NCBI GenBank assembly: GCA_005784505.1
Contig: VCAZ01000123.1
Location: 1,266,602-1,330,601, forward strand
Reading direction: 5' to 3'
Length of the DNA stretch: 64,000 nt
Source of the DNA: Bagarius yarrelli
Taxonomy: Eukaryota > Chordata > Actinopteri > Siluriformes > Sisoridae
A program made the translations under genes and the position numbers. Positions 44,701-53,800 of this stretch are shown here, in pieces; the stretch's first letter is position 1; each line of letters begins with the position of its first letter. Under the pieces are notes generated by a model that saw only the letters and a program-made list of their open reading frames with translations, did no database searches and was not told the origin of the DNA.

Positions 44701-47700
44701 TTAGCTGTATGTACTGTGTATTGTACCTGTTTTATTCTTGCATTCAATGTCATAGCCAGTGATGGGGCTGTTCCCGTCAAATCCCATAGTCCAGCGGAGA
44801 GCGATGGTCCTCTCCTTTACTTCTCGAATCTCCACTTTCGGAGGCTCTGGTGGCTCTGTGGACACCAGAAGTCATTTTAGTACTGCGCATGAAATTTTAT
44901 TGCCATAACATTAAGATTTCTGCTTTTAAACGTTGAGAAGAAGGAATTAGTTTGGAGAATGTCCGGAAAAAAAGTCTGCTTTTACAAGCTGGTTCCCAGT
45001 ATCAGTACAGCTTTTAACTACAAGGTGAAATTAGTCGTCCCAAATGCATCAAAAACTACATCAGCAAGACACTGATGATTTACCTTGAACTGTTAGCTGA
45101 ATGATGCCTCTGTCTTCACCATAGGAGTTAATCGCATGGCAGGAAAAAAAGCCAGAGTCCTCCCTCATGGTTGGGTAAATCTGACCAAAAGAAACAGATT
45201 GAGTACTGTATTATTTACTCTTTAGTATTTACTTAAATTCCAGTTACAGCCACTAGTCAGCATCATCTCCTAACATTCCTTAATAATATATTTTAGATGA
45301 TTAAACAAGACTAACTGCAATACCTCCAGAGTAGAGATGACTTCCTCTCCAACCTTCTTGACTGTGACCGTGTGCCTCCACATGTCCGGGTTGATGATGT
45401 GTGATTGCTTCTCCTTTTCCACCTCCTTCTCCCAACGCACCATGATAGGCTTCTCGCCATGGGCCTTGCAGCTCATCTCGATCTTCTCTCCTTTGGTGGC
45501 CAGCGTGTTGTTGGGGTAGGATGTGATCATGGCTGGGACTGGAGACAGCAAGGCAATAGAAGAGGATCAAAAACCAAAACAGAAAATGTGGAGTTTATGT
45601 GGAGGTGGACACACTCTCACTCTCACACAAAAGAAGAAACCTTTGTTTCATCACGTATACATCATAGCATAGTTAAATCTTTTTCGCCGGCTCAGGTATA
45701 TGAGGTCAGAGTGCAGGGTCAGCCATGATGCAGCACCTTAAGAGCCCAACAGAAGCTTGGCAAGGCTAAGGCTTTTCAAATGCACATAAGAAAACCTCTC
45801 AACACACACACACACACACACACACTCCCTGTCCCTTAAACAACCATTTCATGCGTGTATCACTGCATGTGCGAGTTACAGGCCTAGACTTGCACTTGAC
45901 CACGAATCATCTTTGATTCCACCCAAAGCTGTTTTAGATAAAGACGTGCATAAAAATCTGCTTGGATTTATGGGAACTGGTAGCTCAGTGGTTAAGGTAG
46001 GGGACACCAAATTGGTCGTGGAGGGCTGATGGAAATTTCTGGCTTGATTTACAGAGCTTACAATGATCACCACATCCACAAGAATAGTTAAAACCCAAGT
46101 TTGTCTCTGGTGCTGCAGCACATACCATTGATTTATTCCACACTTTATAGACTAAACAATCGCGGCAGGAATATTTGTGTCACCAATAAGAATTTAACAC
46201 GTGCAAAACTGTCTTTATCCTGAGAACATTTTATTGTCCATTTCAAAACGCTGACGACGAAATCTTCTTAATTAACATCGAAACAGTAAGTCGGAGATGA
46301 AATGCCATACTAAGATCACTTAATAGCAACATTTATTTGTCACTGTATCTCTAAAAGTCAATACTCTCATCTTCATATTCCTTTTTTTTCCTCACTCACA
46401 CATTTCATGTTTTTTTACTCTGTCCTGCTCTTTAATTTTCCTGTTCTAAAACCTGCACTCATAATTAACATATTAACCCAATGACTCCGCAGATGGACTT
46501 TTGGCAGCCTGGTTTAAAATGCTTCGCCCTCGAGGCACTGGGACAGAGCCTAATGGAAATATTGACGCGTTGTAATGAAACAGAAGGGTTCAAAATCTAT
46601 AGCTCAGAGAATAGAAGCCATTAGATCCAAATGGATATGAACACTTAATCACTTTTTCCCTATTTGTCAATATTATTAGTTATATTTATCTGTTACTTTG
46701 CCTGGCGAACTAGTTATCTACCCATGCCAGCTCTTTTCTGATTAATATTATTGCTCATAAGAGATTTATTAGTATAATACTGTTCCAGGTTGATTAACCT
46801 TGGGAAGCGTTATCATGGACAACATGGTGCACTATCGATTAATCTGTATTTGCCCCTGGCAAAAGTCAACTAAAGTAACAAAAAAAAAAAAATAGGAAAA
46901 GATGGTAAGATTAAAAGCCCACGCCCCTTTCCACTAGGATTGTTGGGCACAGGTGTCTTACCTCATTTCATTGGTTTGATAGGCACAAAGGCCACACCTG
47001 CTTCCCCTCCCCTTTTTGAGTAGATTATTATTGGCCTGGATACATAATACCAAATACCCCTGTATCTAATATCAAAAAATACCCCATGTATCAAATATAA
47101 AAAAAATGTTGGTAATCAGCTCAGTAATACGTGTATGAATGCCTTTAAATCGGTGCTTGGAATAATATTGTGCCCCTGTGATGTCAGCAAGGGTAGTCCT
47201 GTTCTGCAAAAAAAGCCCCTTAGAACCTTAGCAGGGGTGTGATAAGGGAGTTTGTGATCTCTGCTTAGTATTTGCTCCTCAGGGAATCCTGCCTGTTTTT
47301 CTTCAGTCATTTCCCCTATGAGCTGGGCTCTCCTTCTCCACCCCATCCCCCTTTCACCTGGACATGTTACCATGCCAACCAGCTCCGGTCTCTCGCTCTC
47401 TCTCCCTCTGTCTTTCTTTATGTGCTTGTCAATGGAGACCAAGAATAGAACAAACACAGAGGATTGATTTTTAGAGGCTTTCAGCAGCTGCTGCCCATGT
47501 ATAGTAGATCGTAAAGGCACCTGTCATTAGGGTTGGGATATTTTAAGCAGGAAGTAAATAGTTAATATTTGATGTTGACGTGTTGAATGTAGGAAAAAAA
47601 TAGTATGTATCTGAGAGACTTTGACCAGACTGTGATAGCTACATGATTGGATCTGTGCCTCTATTAAAACAGCAGATCGTCTAAGCTTTTCCTGGTATGC

Positions 47701-49954
47701 GGTGATTAGAAGCTACCAAAAGTAGGAAGGTAAACTGGAGACAAGGTCAAGAGCCTGGTCCGATCTTATAGAAGAGCAATAATAGCCCAGACTGTGGAAA
47801 GGGTTAATGATGCTGCCTTAATGGGCATCAAAACTAGACCATGAAGCAGTAGAAAAGGGTGAGCTGGTATAAAGAATCATGTTCTTATCATGTGCCTACC
47901 TGGGAAAGTAATGCACTATGGGAAAAAGGGATGCCAGCGGAGGCAGTATGCTGCTCTGGGTGAAGTTCTGCTAGGAAAAAGTGTGTTTGGGCAAAAATTT
48001 ACAGGTTAACACTTAGAACCCACCCAAGTTTATTAGGGTTATAAAAGACCTTTGGGTTTTTGACCTCTGATTTGACCTCATGTAGAACAAGTTCAACATA
48101 TGCTAACAATGTCATCTCAGGGGGCATTTGAGGTGGCTGAGGAAAATGTCACCGTGGCTGAATTCAAAAGATTAATTGATTTAGGTGACTTTTTTTAACC
48201 TTCCCAAATGCAGAAAGACCTAAAGAAGGATAACTTAAACGTTTAGTGTGACATTTCTGCACCAATGCGTCGACACCAAACCACAGAACAGCACAAAAGA
48301 TGGCGACGAGAGACATGTGGCGGCTGACAAGAGGCTGATTTAAAAGAAGTTGAATTACGTTATACATACGTTTCATCTACATTACATTAACATTTGGTAG
48401 ACAGCCTTATCCAGAGTGACTATCCCAATTAAACAACTGGGTAGTTGAGGGTTAAAGGATCTGGCTCAAGGGACCCAGCAGTGGTAGCTTGGTGGTGCTG
48501 GGAATCCAACCCACAATCTTTTATTTAGCAGTCCAACACCTTAACCACCGAGATACCATCTACCACCTATTTCAATCGAGGTTTGCTCAACCAGTTTCAG
48601 TTATTTAAGGAAGTCAGGCTCGCTCTATGCTAGGAATGTAGGCCATTTTGCTGTGTCTCATTGGACGCATTTGGGAGGCGAGATAAGGCTGTAAAGGAGC
48701 GCTGGTTCTGCTTGATTTTAGTTAAAACAGAGACGAGCGGTTAAAGAGAACTGGTTGCTAGCCTTTGCCCTTTCTAACGCATAATTAGTCTTTTTGGTAA
48801 AGAACATCGTACGGTCCAAAAATAAAACTGATGTGTGTTTAAATGATCAACATTCATTACACTTTCTGCTCGGAATAAAAAAACATCCGTCATGTAATAA
48901 ATGACTGCAACACGTCACACAAGAGCAAAGAAGTCCACTCATCCGCTGCTCCATTATGTAAATGTTCTAGCTTCCGTACAATAAAAAGCCCCAATCGCTC
49001 TAATTGGCCCTAATTAATACCGATAAACAATGATTGCTTGTCAGTGCGTTTTAGACGGTTGTGTTTAAAGCAGAGAGAAGACCATCATTCGCCAGATTTA
49101 AAAGGTACTTCATTGAAGAATCGCCATTAGCGGTGCAATTTAGTTGAGCGTTTAGCATAATGCGATGGGGAAATAAGTAATTCAGAGGGCTGGGCTATGG
49201 CTGTGAGCTAATTGAGTTTAAAGTGTGCATAAGCATTAACGGAAAGTATAAAGGATAAAATATTTATAGCTGATAACCAAGATTTGTAAAGTAACTAGAG
49301 AGTTAAACGAAGTGAAAAACAACTGAGCTCTCAGTCTAGCGGATACGATCAAACATACGGTATCATTATTCATATAGTGTTCATTTACTTTTAGGAAATC
49401 TCGCAAAAAAAGGCGAATTTTTAACATTTTAACGTTTATTTTAACGTCTCCGAAGAACATTTCCGAACAAAGGGTTTATAAAATCCAACAGCCTGCACAA
49501 AAAATACAGCATCACAATCAACAATTAATCACTAAAATCAACGTGTGCATGAGAAAAACATGCGTTATCTATTTTTCTAGCTACTTCACTCTAGACTATA
49601 CAGTTAGCTGTAGCTATAGCTGTTAGCTATACGAGGACTAGGGGATAATAGCACACACTCACACTCACTCCTATGGGCAATTAGGAATCACCAATCAATC
49701 TAACATACATGTTTTTGGGCTGTATGTTAGCCAAAAAAACTATTCTTTAAGTGACTAAATAATTTTCCGCCAAAAACCTACCAGAACCCCCTTTGAATAA
49801 TAAAACATTATTACAAGATTAACGTTGTGAACCGGACTATGATGAGTTTTAACAGTGTTAAGAGCAGATCAGGACTCGCTCTCAGGGAGGTTCAGGTAGC
49901 AGTGTCTCCGGCGCGGAGAATCAAAACAACATCCCTAAACCTCAGGGGTGTTCG

Positions 49955-50000
<46 letters not shown>

Positions 50001-50134
50001 TGTAGAAATATACTATATAAAAATGTATTTGTAAAATTTATTTTAATATCTAACCATCCAGAGAAAATAGAGAGATGTAAGAAAGAATGATAGGGAGAAA
50101 AAAAAGAAAGATGGAAGGGATGAAGAATAAGAGA

Positions 50135-50179
<45 letters not shown>

Positions 50180-50329
50180 GAGAGTGTGTAAAAGAAAGAG
50201 ACAGAGACAGTGAGAAAGTGAGGGAGAAACAAAGGAGAAAAGCGTGAGAGAGATAAAAAGGTAAGCGTATGAGAGAGTGAAAAAGACAGAGAGAGAGGAA
50301 TAGAGAGTGAGAGGGAGAATGAGAAAGAG

Positions 50330-50393
<64 letters not shown>

Positions 50394-50784
50394 GAGGAAA
50401 AGAGAGTGCGAGAGAATGAGAGCGAGAGAGAGATAGAGAAAGAGAGATAGAGAGACGGTGAAAGAAAGAATGGGGAAGAGAGCTAGAGAGACAGTGAGAG
50501 AGAGAGAGAGAGTGAGAGAGAGAGAAAGAAAAAGAGGGGGGTTACACACTGCTTTCTTAGAGCTGGGTTTTCTACATGACTGCATCTGCTTCAGTTCAAG
50601 GCTTAATGGAGGGAAGATAAGTCTAAGTGCAGAGATACAACACACATACACGCACACACACACACACACGCACACACACACACACACAATCCCAGATGGC
50701 TACAGTCAGGCAGAAGCACCAGACACTCTTCTTTACACCCCAACGACCTTGTTTAACCTCTAATAGTAAGAGTAACACTGCAAA

Positions 50785-50823
<39 letters not shown>

Positions 50824-53800
50824 GCTACACAAATATATAGACAAACTCAGACAATCATCATCCAAGGGTCAGGCTACTCACTCTTGACGTTGAGGTACAT
50901 GGACTTGCTGACGTCGGCTCCTACGTCGTTGCTGACCTTACACAGGTAGTAACCGGCGTCTTCCTCCAGCACATGCTTAATGAGCAGAGAACCGTTGCTC
51001 AGCAGTTGGACCCTGTACCCGGAGTTTAGTGCAATTGGGTGAAACTGTGGAACACCAGCACCTGCAAGAACATTCGAGAACCTGAAGCAGAGAATTCGAT
51101 TCACCTTGAAGAACCTCGCTGTTGCTTTAATTAGAGAAGAACCTCGGGGCTGCTTTAGTTAAAGAGAAACATTACTGCTTATCGGATTGGAGAACCACCT
51201 CACTGCTGCTTTCACTGGAGAAGAACTTCACTTCTGCTTGAATTAGAGAGGAATCTTACTCCTGCTTTAATTAGAGAAGAACCTCACCACTGCTTTAATA
51301 AGAGAAAAACCTCACCGCTGCTTTAATTAGAGAGGAACCTCACTGCTACTTTATTTAGAGAGGAACCTCACTGCTGCTTTAATTAGAGAGGAACCTCACT
51401 GCTACTTGACTATTGCTACTTCAATTTCAGAAGAACCTTAACTCTTTAATTGCAGAAACCTTAACATGTACCTTTAGAGTATTTCCACTCTATAGTTGGA
51501 CGAGGTTCTCCATCAGCAGAACAGTTGAGGATCACAGCTTTTCCATAGATCCCATCTTGATCTTTGGGTTGGACGGTGAATCTTGGTGGAACTACACAAG
51601 AGAACATTAAGAACATTACTTAAAAGAACCATGTTCTGTTTCTAAAATACACCCAACCCAGCATGGCCTCCTCACCCCTGACGATGAGCTGGCTCTGGTA
51701 TTCAACGACGGCGGCGTCGTTCCGGGCGATGCATGTGTACGTGCCGTTGTGAATGCGCTGCAGGTTGGAGATGCGCAGTGAGCTGGTGAAGTCGATGTTG
51801 TCGATGGTGACGCCCAGGCTGGCGTTGATGGGCTTTCCGTCCTTCTCCCAGTTGATAGAGATGGGCAGATCACCTGAACGCACCACACAGGGAACGAAGA
51901 CCCTGTGACCGATGGAATAACGCGGGAACTCAAAGGGCTGGATGAAGGGAGGGACTGAGGAGGAGGAGAAGGACGAAGAGCAGAAAACACAAAACTTATA
52001 AAAAAGAACAGCTAAAACAACAATAATATACATATTTAAATAATAATAATAAATATTTAACAACAATAATATTTCGATAATAAACAAAGATTAATAAATA
52101 ATCATTATTAAATGTAATTTTTTTCAAAATAATTTTTTGTGCATATTGTTTATTTAAATAAATAAATAATTATGACAATAAAAAGAAATAAAAATCTATT
52201 TATAGATAAAATAATTATTGATAAAAAAATAAGTAATAAAATAAAATAAATGGGAAAAAAATGATAAACATTGTATCTATTTATAACTATAATGTAATTA
52301 TTTACATATCAATTTTTAGAATTAATTAAAAGGCAAATAAAATATATGATTCATTTATTAATTTACAAATTTATTAAATTACACATGAAATCCTCAGAGG
52401 GGTTTTTTTTGCCCCTGGTGTCAATCTCCATCATCAGCGCTTTACCTTTCACAGTGACATGGACGCTCTGGTTCTTGAAGACCTGTGGCTGCACCAGGAC
52501 ATGGCAGGCGTATTCGCCCTCGTCCAGCTCCTTCTGCACGTTCAGAAGCTTCAGAGTGCCGTTGTTCTCGAACGCTCGCTGTCTGTCGTTAAAAGGCAGC
52601 AGGTTGGAGTTCCTGTACCACTTGATGGAGTAGTACGGGTAGCCGATGACATGGCAGTGGATGTAGGTGTCCCGGCCGGCGATGGCAGTGAGGTTCTTCA
52701 TGGGGCGAATGTCAGCGGGACCTGAAGAGAGACAGAGAGAACGTTGTTTCAGATAATTTGATAAAATGTTCTTATATCAATTAGTTCATTAGTCAAAACA
52801 AGGGCTTAAAAATCTGACCAATCAGAATGAAGACAGGGATATAATATAGGCTAAAAGCAAAGAAACACAGAGAGATAAAGACCGATTAAGAGATAGAAAG
52901 CAATGGAGAGACGAAAAGGAAGACAGAGAGATGGAGATGGAAGAGGAGCAAAGAAGGAGTGAATAAAAAAATTAAAAGGGGTGACAAAGACACAGAGAAA
53001 CAGTAAGAAAGACAGAGATGGAGAGATAGAGGAAAGCAATTAAGATTCAGACAGAGTGAGTGAGAGAGGGAAAGAGAGAGAGAGAAAGAAAGCCAAATAG
53101 AGAAGAAACAAGAAAAAACAGAAAGAGGGAGAAAATTTGGCCTCATCAACATGGACATATTTCTTTAATCCAATCTTTAAAATGGTAGATTAAAAACAGC
53201 AAAGAAAAAAGTAAGCAAATAATAATGAACAAAAATAAATATTGCACGTGATAGAAATTGTGCTACACGTCACGCTTCACAGACCTGCAGGAAAGACATG
53301 TAAAAAAAAACCGTTAAGACGGTTATGAGTTTTACTAACAACAGCATAAATAAAAAGTCTTGTGTGTGTGTGTGTGTTCGGAGGAGCTGATCTGACAAGC
53401 ACCTCTTACGTTTATTCGAGCCTGGTAGGAGACCGTTCCCGCCGAGTTGTTGCACGTGCACCGGTAGACGCCACTGTCGCGGACTTGCGTGTGCGAGATG
53501 TTCAGGTAGCTGATCACGTTGCCCTCTACAGTGATGCTGTGGCCCATACGGTGCCGGCTGTCCTTTACCACCACATCGTCGTCCAGCACCCACGTCACCA
53601 CTGGCTGCGGCGTCCCTTTCACGTGACACATCAGGGAGACGAACTCATTGGGGCTCACCACTTTCTCGCTGAAGGCAGACAGGATCTTGGGTGTGCCGTC
53701 TGATGATAAAAGAGAAAATACACAAAAAAGGAATAAAAATAAATTCTCTATTTAATTGTACTAAAAAACAGATTTTAATAGTAAATCCGTACCCTATTAG

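Larger units (their letters stand above)
45539..50881 (-). other. DSCAM intron 11 (5.3 kb)
   Basis: This is the longest complete DSCAM intron in the window. It holds a SINE-like repeat (45965-46130), a Tc1-like transposase remnant (47590-48010), a tRNA-SINE (48375-48560), part of a family A repeat (49650-49735) and GT, GATA, GA and CA microsatellites (49958-50822). Two blocks, 46480-46640 and 48940-49220, look unique and homeobox-site-rich and may be conserved regulatory DNA. Confidence 0.7.

Noticed and set aside
50043..50687. Long minus-strand open frame rich in Ser and Leu
   Set aside because: It is the translation of GA, GATA and GT simple repeats, with no domain or splice support.
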